Shown: positions 32,869 to 41,621 of the stretch, piece after piece
How positions within the stretch are numbered: the stretch's first letter is position 1
How the letters are laid out: the number at the start of each line of letters is the position of its first letter
From: Ruminococcus sp. UBA7013
GTDB lineage: Bacteria > Bacillota > Clostridia > Oscillospirales > Ruminococcaceae
Reading direction: 5' to 3'
Length of the DNA stretch: 57,045 bases
NCBI GenBank assembly: GCA_002449585.1
Contig: DJXD01000136.1
Coordinates: 10,632-67,676 of the forward strand
The notes under the pieces: model-generated
Databases searched by the model: none
Seen by the model: the letters and a program-made list of their open reading frames with translations, nothing else
Told to the model about the DNA's origin: nothing
Position numbers and translations under genes: made by a program

Positions 32869-33702
32869 ATGTATCCGGATTGTCACACACATACGGAAAT
32901 TTCTCCGGACAGTGCGGCATCTTTGTCAGCTATGATCCGCCAGGCGGAAAAATTGGCAATGCCGGCCTATGCCGTGACAGATCATATTGAATTATGCCGA
33001 TATTATCCCCAAGGATATTATCAGTCAGAACCTCGCAATGAAGAAGATTTTTTTGATTATGCCGCCCGTTGGGAAAAATCCATGCAACAGAATCAGCTTG
33101 CAAAAGGGCTGACAGATTTGATATTGATCAATGGAATAGAATTAGGTGAGCCAAATGCAGATTTTGGACTTGCGGAAAGTTTGTATCAAGATCAGCGGCT
33201 TGATTTTGTAATTGCATCTTTGCATGAACTTCCGGAAAAGCTTGATTTTTATTTTCTGGATTATCAGCAGGAGAATAGCAAACAGCTATTGAAAGAATAT
33301 TTTCAAATTTTGCTGGAAATCAGCTGTCACAGCTGTTTTGATGTATTGGGTCATATCACATATCCGTTAAGATATATTACAGGAGATGCAGGAATTCCTG
33401 TTGATCTGGCAGATTATCGGGACATGATCGCAGAATGTTTCCGGAATGTGATTGCTAAAGGCAAAGGGATTGAATTAAATACATCAGGATATCGCCAAAA
33501 ATATCAAAAGCCTTTTCCTGATGCGGATTTGTTGAAATTATATCATGACATGGGCGGAAAGATTTTGACACTTGGATCAGATGCACACAAGCCGGAAGAT
33601 GTAGGCGGCGGCATCATGCAGGGGGCAGAGCTGGCCAAAGCCTGTGGATTTACAGAGATTTGTTATTTTCTGCGGCATCAGCCGCAGTGGATAAAATTAT
33701 AA
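32869..33702 (+). CDS. hisK: PHP-family histidinol-phosphatase
   Basis: A 277-residue cytoplasmic PHP hydrolase that removes phosphate from L-histidinol phosphate. The metal-binding motifs are DCHTHTEIS, VTDHIEL, GIELGE, ASLHEL, LGHITYP and LGSDAHKPEDVG. The length matches the HisK/HisJ group. No other his genes are nearby, as is common for hisK. A good GGGGG site precedes the ATG. An Lrp regulator and an aminotransferase follow on the same strand. Confidence 0.88.
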   Translation: MYPDCHTHTEISPDSAASLSAMIRQAEKLAMPAYAVTDHIELCRYYPQGYYQSEPRNEEDFFDYAARWEKSMQQNQLAKGLTDLILINGIELGEPNADFGLAESLYQDQRLDFVIASLHELPEKLDFYFLDYQQENSKQLLKEYFQILLEISCHSCFDVLGHITYPLRYITGDAGIPVDLADYRDMIAECFRNVIAKGKGIELNTSGYRQKYQKPFPDADLLKLYHDMGGKILTLGSDAHKPEDVGGGIMQGAELAKACGFTEICYFLRHQPQWIKL

Positions 33703-33718
33703 TTAGGAGGTTGTTGCT

Positions 33719-34198
33719 ATGAATGAATTATTGCATCTGCTGAAAACCAATGCCAGGCTGACCAATATGCAGCTGGCGGATATGCTGGGAAAAACAGAGC
33801 AGGAAATTGCAGAAGAAATCAAGAAACTGGAAAATAAAGGTGTCATCCGTGGCTATACAGCAATTATCAATGAAGAATTGGCAAAATCCACGGAAGTAGA
33901 AGCATTAATTGAATTAAGAGTTACCCCAAAACGTGACTGTGGTTTTGATGAAATTGCTAAAACAATCATGATGTATGATGAAGTAGAGAGCGTTTCTCTG
34001 ATGTCCGGAATGTATGATCTGGCTTTGACAGTGAAAGGCGAAAGCCTCAAAGAGGTGGCTATGTTTGTATCACAGAGACTTTCTGCTATGGATGGTGTTC
34101 TTGCGACGGCTACCCATTTTGTATTAAAACGCTATAAAGAAAAGGGAATCCGGATTGAGGATGAAGAATATGATGAAAGGAGCATGGTTTGCCCATGA
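33719..34198 (+). CDS. Lrp/AsnC-family regulator
   Basis: A 159-residue protein: an HTH (LTNMQLADMLGKTEQEIAEEIKKLE) followed by the RAM amino-acid-sensing domain (VEALIELRVTPKRDCGFDEIAKTI, VESVSLMSGMYDLALTVKG). It overlaps the start of the aminotransferase (ATGA). This pairing is widespread in Firmicutes and suggests that the regulator controls the aminotransferase in response to an amino acid. It lies 16 bp after hisK. Confidence 0.92.
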   Translation: MNELLHLLKTNARLTNMQLADMLGKTEQEIAEEIKKLENKGVIRGYTAIINEELAKSTEVEALIELRVTPKRDCGFDEIAKTIMMYDEVESVSLMSGMYDLALTVKGESLKEVAMFVSQRLSAMDGVLATATHFVLKRYKEKGIRIEDEEYDERSMVCP

Positions 34199-35364
34199 AC
34201 TATGAATCTGTATTATCATCATGTGTTCAGCAAATGAAGCCCTCCGGCATCCGGCGTTTTTTTGATCTGGCGGCTACTATGGAAAACGTCATCAGTCTTG
34301 GCGTGGGTGAGCCTGATTTCTCTACACCGTGGAGCATCCGGAAAGAAGCAATTGATGTTCTGGAGCGGAAAAAAATTGTCTATACTGCAAATGCCGGAAT
34401 GGCACAGCTTCGGCAAGAAGTTGCGAATTATCTGGAAAAGAAAATTCATGTGAAGTATGATTCCGAACATGAAATTGTGATTACAGTAGGCGGATCAGAA
34501 GCTATTGATATTGCTATCAGAGGAGTGCTGAATCCGGGGGATGAAGTGCTGATTGTTGAGCCAAGTTTTGTATGTTATGCGCCAATTGTTCAGATGGCAG
34601 GGGGGATTCCTGTTCCCATTCCGACAAAAGGGGAAAATAAATTCAAGCTGACCGCACAGGAACTCAAAGAAAAAATCACAGCGAAAACGAAATTATTAGT
34701 TCTGCCGTTTCCGAATAATCCCACAGGGGCGATCATGACGAGAGAAGATCTTGAGCCAATTGCAGAAATTCTCAGAGATACAGAAATTATGATTTTATCT
34801 GATGAAATTTATTCTGAAATGACTTATGGAAAAAAGCATTGCTCCATTGCAGAGCTTCCGGGCATGCAGGAGAGAACGATCTTAGTCAATGGCTTTTCCA
34901 AGGCATTTGCAATGACAGGATGGAGATTAGGCTATCTGTGCGCACCTGCTCCCGTAGCAAAACAGCTTGTCAAAATTCATCAGTATATTATTATGAGCTC
35001 GCCGACGATCAGCCAGTATGCCGCTATTGTCGCATTGAAAGAATGCGAAAAAGAAGTAGAGCATATGATCAAAGAATATAATCTACGCCGGAGATATCTA
35101 GTAGAAGCATTTAACCGTATCGGCATGACATGTTTTTCACCAGAAGGCGCATTTTATGTTTTTCCAAGTATTCAATGCACAGGCATGACAAGTGAAGATT
35201 TCTGCGAAAAGCTTTTAGAAGAAGAGCATGTTGCCGTTGTTCCGGGGAATGCATTCGGAGAAAGCGGTGAGGGCTTTGTACGGGTGTCTTATGCATATTC
35301 TCTCCGGCATCTCATGGAAGCAGTTTCCAGAATTACCAAATTTCTGGAAAAATACAGAAAGTAA
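34195..35364 (+). CDS. Class I/II PLP-dependent aminotransferase (PatA-like)
   Basis: A 389-residue fold-type I aminotransferase. Seen are GVGEPDFSTP, YTANAGMAQLR, FPNNPTGAI, the strand LSDEIYSEMTY, the PLP lysine in GFSKAFAMTGWRLGY and the substrate Arg in FVRVSYA. Members act on aromatic amino acids, N-acetyl-diaminopimelate or others; the exact substrate is open. The start is ATG 34195, coupled to the Lrp stop; TTG 34189 is better spaced from GGAG and cannot be excluded. Its stop is only a few bases before the mobile element. Confidence 0.9.
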   Translation: MNYESVLSSCVQQMKPSGIRRFFDLAATMENVISLGVGEPDFSTPWSIRKEAIDVLERKKIVYTANAGMAQLRQEVANYLEKKIHVKYDSEHEIVITVGGSEAIDIAIRGVLNPGDEVLIVEPSFVCYAPIVQMAGGIPVPIPTKGENKFKLTAQELKEKITAKTKLLVLPFPNNPTGAIMTREDLEPIAEILRDTEIMILSDEIYSEMTYGKKHCSIAELPGMQERTILVNGFSKAFAMTGWRLGYLCAPAPVAKQLVKIHQYIIMSSPTISQYAAIVALKECEKEVEHMIKEYNLRRRYLVEAFNRIGMTCFSPEGAFYVFPSIQCTGMTSEDFCEKLLEEEHVAVVPGNAFGESGEGFVRVSYAYSLRHLMEAVSRITKFLEKYRK

Positions 35365-35380
35365 GGTGGGTTGTCAACTA

Positions 35381-35636
35381 CCCCCGCCTAAAGAGGCGTG
35401 GGCTTGTCAGTATCCGGTAGTGCAGACGATTTTTGAAATCTCCTACCTCTTTAGAACGCCGTCCGGCGGACTGACCCGACATCGTGGGACAGTTGACATT
35501 GCCCCTTACACCAGAGATATGCTCTGATGTAACTGTAAGTGTCCGATGGTTTTCTTACAGATTCGTGATCCTGACTCCTTTTTACGGAAGACTAACCGAC
35601 ACTAAAAATTTTACGCACTGCGTGATTGGTCAGTGC
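35381..35636. ncRNA. Structured RNA candidate (omegaRNA/HEARO-like)
   Basis: Stems seen: CCCCCGCC 35381-35388 with GGCGTGGG 35395-35402 (one mismatch); CAGTT-ACAT 35490-35499 with ATGTAACTG 35527-35535, enclosing CAGAG/CTCTG 35512-35526; AGTGTC-GGTT 35538-35551 with AACC-GACACT 35594-35603; and GCACTG/CAGTGC 35615-35636. CTTACA 35505-35510 can also pair with TGTAAG 35534-35539, a possible pseudoknot. Strand is not settled: stems read on both strands, and the best promoter is on the minus strand. Confidence 0.5.
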
Positions 35637-35724
35637 AACCTCATATTTTTACCATTGTCAAGATGCATGTGTGAGTGCCTTTTCTGTCAGTAACGGTTTT
35701 CTCACTGCTTCTGTCTATGGTAAC

Positions 35725-35753
35725 AGTATACTATATTATTTTTTATTTGTCAA
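35725..35753 (-). promoter_or_regulatory. Consensus minus-strand promoter inside the mobile element
   Basis: TTGACA (35748-35753), exactly 17 bp, TATACT (35725-35730) on the minus strand. Transcription would run through the folded region and out of the left end, antisense to the aminotransferase. Confidence 0.65.
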
Positions 35754-35768
35754 GAAACAAAGGAGGGA

Positions 35769-35811
35769 GCGGCATTCCTCCCCGACTTTAGAAGTCGGGG
35801 TATCCTGCCGC
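35769..35811. repeat. Nested terminal hairpin of the element (right end)
   Basis: Outer arms GCGGCA and TGCCGC enclose a perfect 9-bp inner stem, CCCCGACTT and AAGTCGGGG, with a three-base loop. Imperfect subterminal hairpins like this are the single-strand recognition sites of Y1 transposases. Confidence 0.75.
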
Positions 35812-35817
35812 CTATTG

Positions 35818-36708
35818 ATGAAAAAAAGCATGAAAAAAAGCATGAAACTGCTCTGTGCGGCAAAAATTAATTTGACATTGGATATCACAGGAAAAAGGCC
35901 TGATCAGTATCATAGCATCAAAAGCATTTTTCAGACAGTTTCTGTATATGATAGATTAAAGATCTGCATACAGGATGGTGAAGATATTACTTTGATCTGT
36001 GAGTCTCCTGGCATTCCTCGTGATGAAAGAAATCTAGCCTATAAAGCAGCAGATTTATTTTTGAAATCTTCCGGCATGCGGAAAAAAATTGATATTTATC
36101 TGAAAAAAGGCATTCCCTCTGGTGCAGGTATGGGCGGAGGGAGCGCAGATGCTGCCGGGGTATTGTATGCGCTCAATGAGCTGACAAATGCAGGATATAC
36201 CAATATGCAGCTTCGTGATCTAGGTGTGAAGCTGGGGGCAGATGTGCCCTTTCTTCTGATGGGTGGGACAGTTCTGGCCGAAGGAATCGGAGAAATTTTG
36301 ACACCTGTCTCTGCATTACCAGAATTATCACTTGTCATTGTCAAAGGAAAAGAAAGTGTTTCCACGCCGGAAGCCTATCGGGCAATTGATCAGCTAATAG
36401 ATCCGGCGCATCCGGATACAGATGCATTATTGACAGCTATCCGGACAGAAAATTTTGATTTATTATGTCAAAGCTGTGGCAATCTGTTTGAAGCGGCCAT
36501 AGATTTGAATGAAGTCAAAAAAGCCAAAGAAATGTTGCTTGCCAATGGGGCACAATGTGCCGTTATGACCGGAAGCGGATCAGCAGTATTCGGCATTTTC
36601 AAAAACGCTTTAGAAGCCATTGCATGCAAGGAAGAATTGAAACAGGAATTTATATTTGCAGAAGCTTGCCATATGACAGAAAAGCCTTTTAAAATCATAC
36701 AGGAGTGA
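35818..36708 (+). CDS. ispE: 4-diphosphocytidyl-2-C-methyl-D-erythritol kinase
   Basis: GHMP kinase of the MEP isoprenoid pathway, 296 residues from the first ATG (288 from the third). Motifs are AKINLTLDITGKRPDQYH, the ATP loop PSGAGMGGGSADAA, LGADVPF, and the late glycine motif MTGSGSAVFGIF. Three in-frame ATGs spaced 12 bp apart (35818, 35830, 35842) lie in two copies of ATGAAAAAAAGC. The third fits family N-termini best. No Shine-Dalgarno is near any of them. The mobile element abuts the first ATG. The enzyme is normally essential, so expression must persist. Confidence 0.92.
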   Translation: MKKSMKKSMKLLCAAKINLTLDITGKRPDQYHSIKSIFQTVSVYDRLKICIQDGEDITLICESPGIPRDERNLAYKAADLFLKSSGMRKKIDIYLKKGIPSGAGMGGGSADAAGVLYALNELTNAGYTNMQLRDLGVKLGADVPFLLMGGTVLAEGIGEILTPVSALPELSLVIVKGKESVSTPEAYRAIDQLIDPAHPDTDALLTAIRTENFDLLCQSCGNLFEAAIDLNEVKKAKEMLLANGAQCAVMTGSGSAVFGIFKNALEAIACKEELKQEFIFAEACHMTEKPFKIIQE

Positions 36709-36713
36709 ACGCC

Positions 36714-38993
36714 GTGAAAATACAGAAATTAATCATTTCCATGCTGACACTTTTGTATCTTTTGCCGGGACAGCTTCCCGTGCATGGGGAGGAGGAACAG
36801 GAGCTACATGTAGGACATTTTGATAATTATGCGCAATATGAAAATGCATCTGCGGCAGGTCGTCTCAGTGCTGCAAATGAAGATGGTGCGGCGGAAGTAA
36901 CGGAAACACTTCCGGCTTCTTTTGATCTGCGTCAGAAAGGATTAGTTTCTTCTGTAAAGAGTCAGTTAAATTATGGCATTTGCTGGAGCTTTTCGGCAAT
37001 CGGCTGTCTGGAAAATACGCTGATCACTCGAAATCCGTTGATTGATCTTTCAGAATGGCATCTTGCATATTATGCCTATTCGGATAAATTTGGATTCACG
37101 CTGAAAAATAATACTGATCAAGATGATATTTTTCAGCAAGGTGGGAATTTTTATATGCTTGCACCAATGCTGACCTCATGGACTGGGCCTGTTTCAGAAT
37201 CTGTCTTTCCGTTCAATGATTTTAATATTCTTGATCCGGGTGCTGATTGGAATGCTGTCAAAGCAAAGGCAGAATATCATGTTTCTGATGCAAATCTATT
37301 TACTTATCATATAGAAGAAGAAAGCTTTGCAGATCAAAGAAAGGCTGTGCAACAGGCTATTTATGAGGGACATACTGTATCCATGAGTTATTATAATAAA
37401 AGCGTGCTTCATGATACAAATAAGCATTCTTATTATTTTAGTCTGGATGAGAAAACAGGCGGAACTTATCATGCTGTGACAATTGTCGGCTGGGATGATC
37501 ATTATTCTGCAAAGAATTTCAAAACATCACCGCCCGGATCGGGTGCATGGCTTGTGCGTAACAGCTGGGGAGAAAATTGGGGAGATTATGGCTATTTCTG
37601 GATTTCTTATTATGATCCAAGTATGGTGGAATTTTATTATCTCGAAACAGAGCCATTACAGAAGCATAATAAAATATATCAGTATGATGATTATGGATAC
37701 TGGACAGCATTTTCCGTAGAACCGCAGGAAAGTTCTGCTTATGTTGCCAATGTTTTCACAGCCGAAAAAGATACGTATCTGACTTCTGTCATGCTTTGCA
37801 ATGCCATGCCGGATGAGCAGTATACTATAAAAATTTATACAGATCCCGGAAAAAAGCCAAATACAGGGAAAGAATCTTCTGTAACATCTGCATCTGTCAA
37901 ATATTCTGGCTATCATACTATTGATCTGACAACACCTGTCAAACTCACCAAAGGCCAGAAATTTTCCATTGTTGCACAAGTATCCGGCGAGGAAGGGCAA
38001 CATATCACTTGCGAGGCATATATGAAAAATACAGTTACACAAAAAAATGGTGCTGTTTCTATTGATTCTAATATGCTGACAGAGGAAATGATCCGCCGTG
38101 ATTTCCATCAGGGAGAAAGTTTTTATAGCACAGATGGCCGCATATGGTATGATATTTATCAGGAAGATGCGATTGAAGATAGTTATACTATGGATGATGA
38201 TACTAAGATAGATACTTATGCTGTTTTGGGAAATATCTGTCTTAGAGGATTAACACAAGATGCAGGTGTGATTCTTTTTTCAGAAACAGAGGATGCTCTG
38301 CCAACAGGAACAAAAATCACTCTCTCAAGTCCAGAAGGAAATGAAATTTATTATAGCATCAATGGCGGAAAATATCAGCTTTATACACAGCCGCTTGTGA
38401 TGCCAGAGGAAGAAATACAGATTTCGGCCTATGCCAATACAGGTGAAAATATTATATATGAAAAAAGCTATGCCGTTCAGAAAGCACAGCCTTCCAGTAT
38501 TTTATATATTGAAGATGGAAAAGCGGAATATCTGAAATTTGTCCAGATCGGAGATTCTGAATTTGAAGCCGTTCATGTTCCATCTGAAAATGCACAGGTC
38601 ATTTCATTGCTTCCCATGACAACTGGTCAGATTATGAGTGATGGAAAAGCATTCCCTTCCGGTGTCGTAACGACAATTTTGAATTGGAAAGAAAAAGATA
38701 GTATTATCCTGCATGTGGCTCAGGCAGGTATGAAAGCTACGGATTACCGGATTTCTTTTCGTGAAAATAAACAGATATTTGAGCTGGGTGATGTCAATCA
38801 GGATCAGAATATTAATGCTGTAGATGCCGCTGAAATTTTGATTTATGCTGTACAAGTCGGATGTGGCGCAGAACCGGAAACATATCCGGATGAATGGCGT
38901 TCTCATGCAGATTATAATCAGGATGGAGAAATTAATGCTACTGATGCTGCTTTGATTTTAAAATTTGCAGCTGAAAACGGAGCATCCTCCTGA
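36714..38993 (+). CDS. Dockerin-bearing papain-family (C1) cysteine protease
   Basis: A 759-residue secreted protein. The start is GTG 36714, eight nt after AGGAG, giving a signal peptide VKIQKLIISMLTLLYLLPG. The C1 peptidase domain (~65-310) has the active Cys in SQLNYGICWSFS, His in GTYHAVTIVGWDDH and Asn in WLVRNSWGENWGDYGY. A beta-rich middle follows (lectin-like, ~320-480), then a chitobiase-type beta segment. The C-terminal ~70 residues are a dockerin with two calcium loops (DVNQDQNINAVD and DYNQDGEINATD). It probably docks to the cellulosome or cell-surface scaffold. It follows ispE by 5 bp. Confidence 0.93.
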   Translation: MKIQKLIISMLTLLYLLPGQLPVHGEEEQELHVGHFDNYAQYENASAAGRLSAANEDGAAEVTETLPASFDLRQKGLVSSVKSQLNYGICWSFSAIGCLENTLITRNPLIDLSEWHLAYYAYSDKFGFTLKNNTDQDDIFQQGGNFYMLAPMLTSWTGPVSESVFPFNDFNILDPGADWNAVKAKAEYHVSDANLFTYHIEEESFADQRKAVQQAIYEGHTVSMSYYNKSVLHDTNKHSYYFSLDEKTGGTYHAVTIVGWDDHYSAKNFKTSPPGSGAWLVRNSWGENWGDYGYFWISYYDPSMVEFYYLETEPLQKHNKIYQYDDYGYWTAFSVEPQESSAYVANVFTAEKDTYLTSVMLCNAMPDEQYTIKIYTDPGKKPNTGKESSVTSASVKYSGYHTIDLTTPVKLTKGQKFSIVAQVSGEEGQHITCEAYMKNTVTQKNGAVSIDSNMLTEEMIRRDFHQGESFYSTDGRIWYDIYQEDAIEDSYTMDDDTKIDTYAVLGNICLRGLTQDAGVILFSETEDALPTGTKITLSSPEGNEIYYSINGGKYQLYTQPLVMPEEEIQISAYANTGENIIYEKSYAVQKAQPSSILYIEDGKAEYLKFVQIGDSEFEAVHVPSENAQVISLLPMTTGQIMSDGKAFPSGVVTTILNWKEKDSIILHVAQAGMKATDYRISFRENKQIFELGDVNQDQNINAVDAAEILIYAVQVGCGAEPETYPDEWRSHADYNQDGEINATDAALILKFAAENGASS

Positions 38994-39026
38994 CTGGCAA
39001 GAAAATAAAGAGGAGATAACAGGTTT

Positions 39027-40034
39027 ATGATTTTTGATTTACTGAATGTGAATAGTGTTGCGATCAGTCTGCTGATTGCGGCAGTACTTGGCTTTGGTTT
39101 GACATTCTGCGGTATTGCCTTCGGAAGAGCCATTCTTCCAAAAGATCACGGACGGGAATTTGCTGTCAATGGCGCACTTTCCAAAGGTAAGGCCAGAGGA
39201 GCAGGACTGATTTTGATTTTGGTCGTGATTGTTGTCAGTGTGCTTTGTATGCAGCTGGATCTTGCTTTTCTGATTTTTTTAGCTGCTATTTTTATCGAGA
39301 TGATGAGCGGCTATTTAGATGATGCTTCTACTGTGCCATGGGGCGAACTCAAGAAAGGGCTGATTGATTTTGTCGTTGCGGCAGGCGTATCTGTTGCAGA
39401 ATATTATTTTCATTCACATGGGCATGTGATGCTTCCTGTCCTGCATATGGAATTTATCATTCCTGCACCAGTATATATTATATTAGGGATTATTCTGATC
39501 TGGGCAAGTATTAATGTTACTAATTGTGCTGATGGTGTTGATGGCCTTTGTGGAAGCCTGTCAGCGATAACGCTGGTATCTGCATTTCTGTTGATGAATA
39601 TCATGACACCTGTTTCAAAAATGCTGGATAATAAATTTTTGCTTGTGTGGATTTGTATTTTCATGCTGATTGCATATCTTTGGTTTAACTGTTCTCCCAG
39701 CAGTGTTTTAATGGGGGATGCCGGATCGAGAGCGATTGGCTTAATCATTGCGCTGGCATTTATGCAGTCAGATATGCCATTCATGTTTATTCCCTGTGCA
39801 TTGATGCTTATTATTGATGGTGGCCTTGGCCTGCTGAAATTAACAGTTCTGAGAGTGACCAAATCAAAGACATTTATGAAGAATATCAGAACGCCGATTC
39901 ATGATCATGCCCGGAAAAATAAGGGCTGGAGTGATACACAGGTAGTAATCAGATTTACACTGATGCAGATTATGATTTCTGCTGTGATTCTTCTGCTGGC
40001 GTATGAATGGCCATTGATTGCATTAAGTGATTAA
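39027..40034 (+). CDS. mraY: MraY-type phospho-MurNAc-pentapeptide transferase
   Basis: A 335-residue polytopic membrane enzyme with ~10 helices that makes lipid I for peptidoglycan. Motifs are SGYLDDAS, NVTNCADGVDGL, SSVLMGDAGSRAIG and PIHDHARKNKGWSDTQVVIRF, the last replacing the usual His-triad region. It lies outside any mur cluster, so it may be a second copy or the only one. Its stop is two bases from the stop of the converging PBP gene. Confidence 0.88.
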   Translation: MIFDLLNVNSVAISLLIAAVLGFGLTFCGIAFGRAILPKDHGREFAVNGALSKGKARGAGLILILVVIVVSVLCMQLDLAFLIFLAAIFIEMMSGYLDDASTVPWGELKKGLIDFVVAAGVSVAEYYFHSHGHVMLPVLHMEFIIPAPVYIILGIILIWASINVTNCADGVDGLCGSLSAITLVSAFLLMNIMTPVSKMLDNKFLLVWICIFMLIAYLWFNCSPSSVLMGDAGSRAIGLIIALAFMQSDMPFMFIPCALMLIIDGGLGLLKLTVLRVTKSKTFMKNIRTPIHDHARKNKGWSDTQVVIRFTLMQIMISAVILLLAYEWPLIALSD

Positions 40035-40036
40035 GA

Positions 40037-41614
40037 TTATTTTAGAGCAGTGATCTGATCAGCAATATTTTTAAATACGGGGGCTGCGGCATCATTGCCA
40101 TAGCCTCCGTCTTCTACTAAGACTGTTACGGCATATTGAGGATGATCAATAGGGAAATAGCCTGTGATCCAGGCATGACAATATTCTATGCCGTTTTCAT
40201 CATAACGACCTGTTTGAGCGGTAGAAGTTTTTCCGGCGGCAAAAACGGTATCGGGAACAGCTTTGGAATTAGGATTTTCATTGATAGCTGCAATCATGAG
40301 ATTTTGCAGAAAATAAGCTGCATTGCGTTTCAGAGCTTTGGCATATCGGGGAGCGGATTCTTCTGCATTCAGATCTTGTCCGTTATCCGTAATGCCACGG
40401 ATCAGGCGAGCAATGGGCATATTACCGTTATTGGCAATGCCGCAAGTCATTTGTGTAATCTGTAAGGGCGTGGCTGTTAGAAGGCCTTGGCCAAAACAGA
40501 AATTTGCCATTTCCGCAGGACGGTTCAGATCACGGATTCCCGGAAGCGTTCCCGCAGAGGAAATAATACTGTGTGTCAGCGGAATGATCGTGCCAAATCC
40601 GAAATTTTGAGCGGTTTCACGCATCAGCGCAGGATGCAACAGGGTGCTGAGCTGCACAAAATAGGTATTGCAGGAAGCTGTTACAGCTTGTTTCATATCA
40701 AGAAGGCCATGCCCATCGAGTTTATGACATCGGAAAATCTGATTTCTGATTTCTGTACTGCCTGTACATTCCGCAAGATAAGATTTCAGCCCTTGTGTGT
40801 AGGCTGTGGCGCAGGTCATTAGTTTAAAAATAGATCCGACATTGTAGGCATACAGACAGCGGTTGATTAATGGGCTATCCTGGCTGCTGATGGCTGTTCC
40901 CAAATTTTGCGGAGTATAATCCGGAAAGCTTGCCATTGCAAGAATATCCCCGGATTCTGGATGCATCACAACAATTGCGCCTTTTTGAATATTCTGATTT
41001 TCACAGATATGCTGAATTTCTGCATCAAGAGTAGTAACAACACCAGCATTTTCCGCTTCTGCCGGATGAATGATAGGCTCTGCACCGGGCAAAAGATTTC
41101 CTAGTGCATCGACAGTATATATAACACTGGCAGAATCTTCATATTTGCGGAGAATATTATCATAATCTGCTTCCAGTCCAGTGATTCCCGTATGTTCCAG
41201 CGTATAGCCAAGGAGATGCTGTGCAGGAGGATTTTCAGAATAACGTTCCGGCAGTTCCAGAATGATTATATCTGGATGATCAGAAAATGCAGTATCTACC
41301 TGACAGCAGAAAGGCTTTCCTGTTTTGATCGCTTTTAATATGGGGGTCATTTCTTTCGTATGATGCAGAATTTCCGGGATAGAGCTTTCTGAGGGCTTCA
41401 CAAAGGCATAATATTGCGTCTGCTGATTCACCAGCGGTTTAAAATTTCGATCATAAATTGTTCCCTCGGCTGTTCCGGCGGTGATGGTGATTTGACTTTG
41501 ATGCAGGGCAGTTTCTGTATAATTAGGATTCTGCATCGGAGCGGCAACGCTGGCGAGTAAAGCCGCATTTCCTGCCAGCAGAGCCAGAAGAATTAGAAAG
41601 GCACGTTGATGCAT
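40037..41614 (-). CDS. Class B penicillin-binding protein (transpeptidase)
   Basis: A 525-residue protein with an N-terminal membrane anchor (AFLILLALLAGNAALLASV), a pedestal domain (GTIYDRNFKPLVN, LLGYTLEHTGITGLE) and a transpeptidase domain. SxxK is in VGSIFKLMTC, SxN in ASCNTYFVQ, and KTS in AGKTSTAQTG. It cross-links peptidoglycan outside the membrane. The start is ATG 41614, with GGGAGG upstream; that site lies inside a hairpin. It is similar in size to PbpA-like proteins of Clostridia and converges with mraY. Confidence 0.92.
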   Translation of the reverse strand: MHQRAFLILLALLAGNAALLASVAAPMQNPNYTETALHQSQITITAGTAEGTIYDRNFKPLVNQQTQYYAFVKPSESSIPEILHHTKEMTPILKAIKTGKPFCCQVDTAFSDHPDIIILELPERYSENPPAQHLLGYTLEHTGITGLEADYDNILRKYEDSASVIYTVDALGNLLPGAEPIIHPAEAENAGVVTTLDAEIQHICENQNIQKGAIVVMHPESGDILAMASFPDYTPQNLGTAISSQDSPLINRCLYAYNVGSIFKLMTCATAYTQGLKSYLAECTGSTEIRNQIFRCHKLDGHGLLDMKQAVTASCNTYFVQLSTLLHPALMRETAQNFGFGTIIPLTHSIISSAGTLPGIRDLNRPAEMANFCFGQGLLTATPLQITQMTCGIANNGNMPIARLIRGITDNGQDLNAEESAPRYAKALKRNAAYFLQNLMIAAINENPNSKAVPDTVFAAGKTSTAQTGRYDENGIEYCHAWITGYFPIDHPQYAVTVLVEDGGYGNDAAAPVFKNIADQITALK

Positions 41615-41621
41615 AAAAATT

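Larger units (their letters stand above)
35368..35817. mobile_element. Non-autonomous IS200/IS605-like element with RNA, no protein gene
   Basis: A ~450-bp segment between the aminotransferase stop and the ispE ATG. The right end has the nested hairpin typical of IS605-type ends (35769-35811). The left end starts with a CCCCCGCC/GGCGTGGG hairpin. Between them is a densely folded region with at least four stems. No transposase, TnpB or IscB frame is present. The right junction is immediately followed by ATGA, the flank I recall being reported for HEARO/IscB elements. The exact left end is uncertain by ~15 bp. It could be a derivative of an IscB (HEARO) element or a TnpB element with the gene deleted. 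Confidence 0.65.

Noticed and set aside
35626..35817. 64-residue N-terminal extension of ispE in frame
   Set aside because: This DNA belongs to the mobile element and its terminal hairpin; IspE proteins start close to the AKINL motif.
35365..35817. Active TnpA, TnpB or IscB gene in the element
   Set aside because: No frame there shows RuvC, HNH or HUH-transposase motifs; the longest frames are short and lack start signals.
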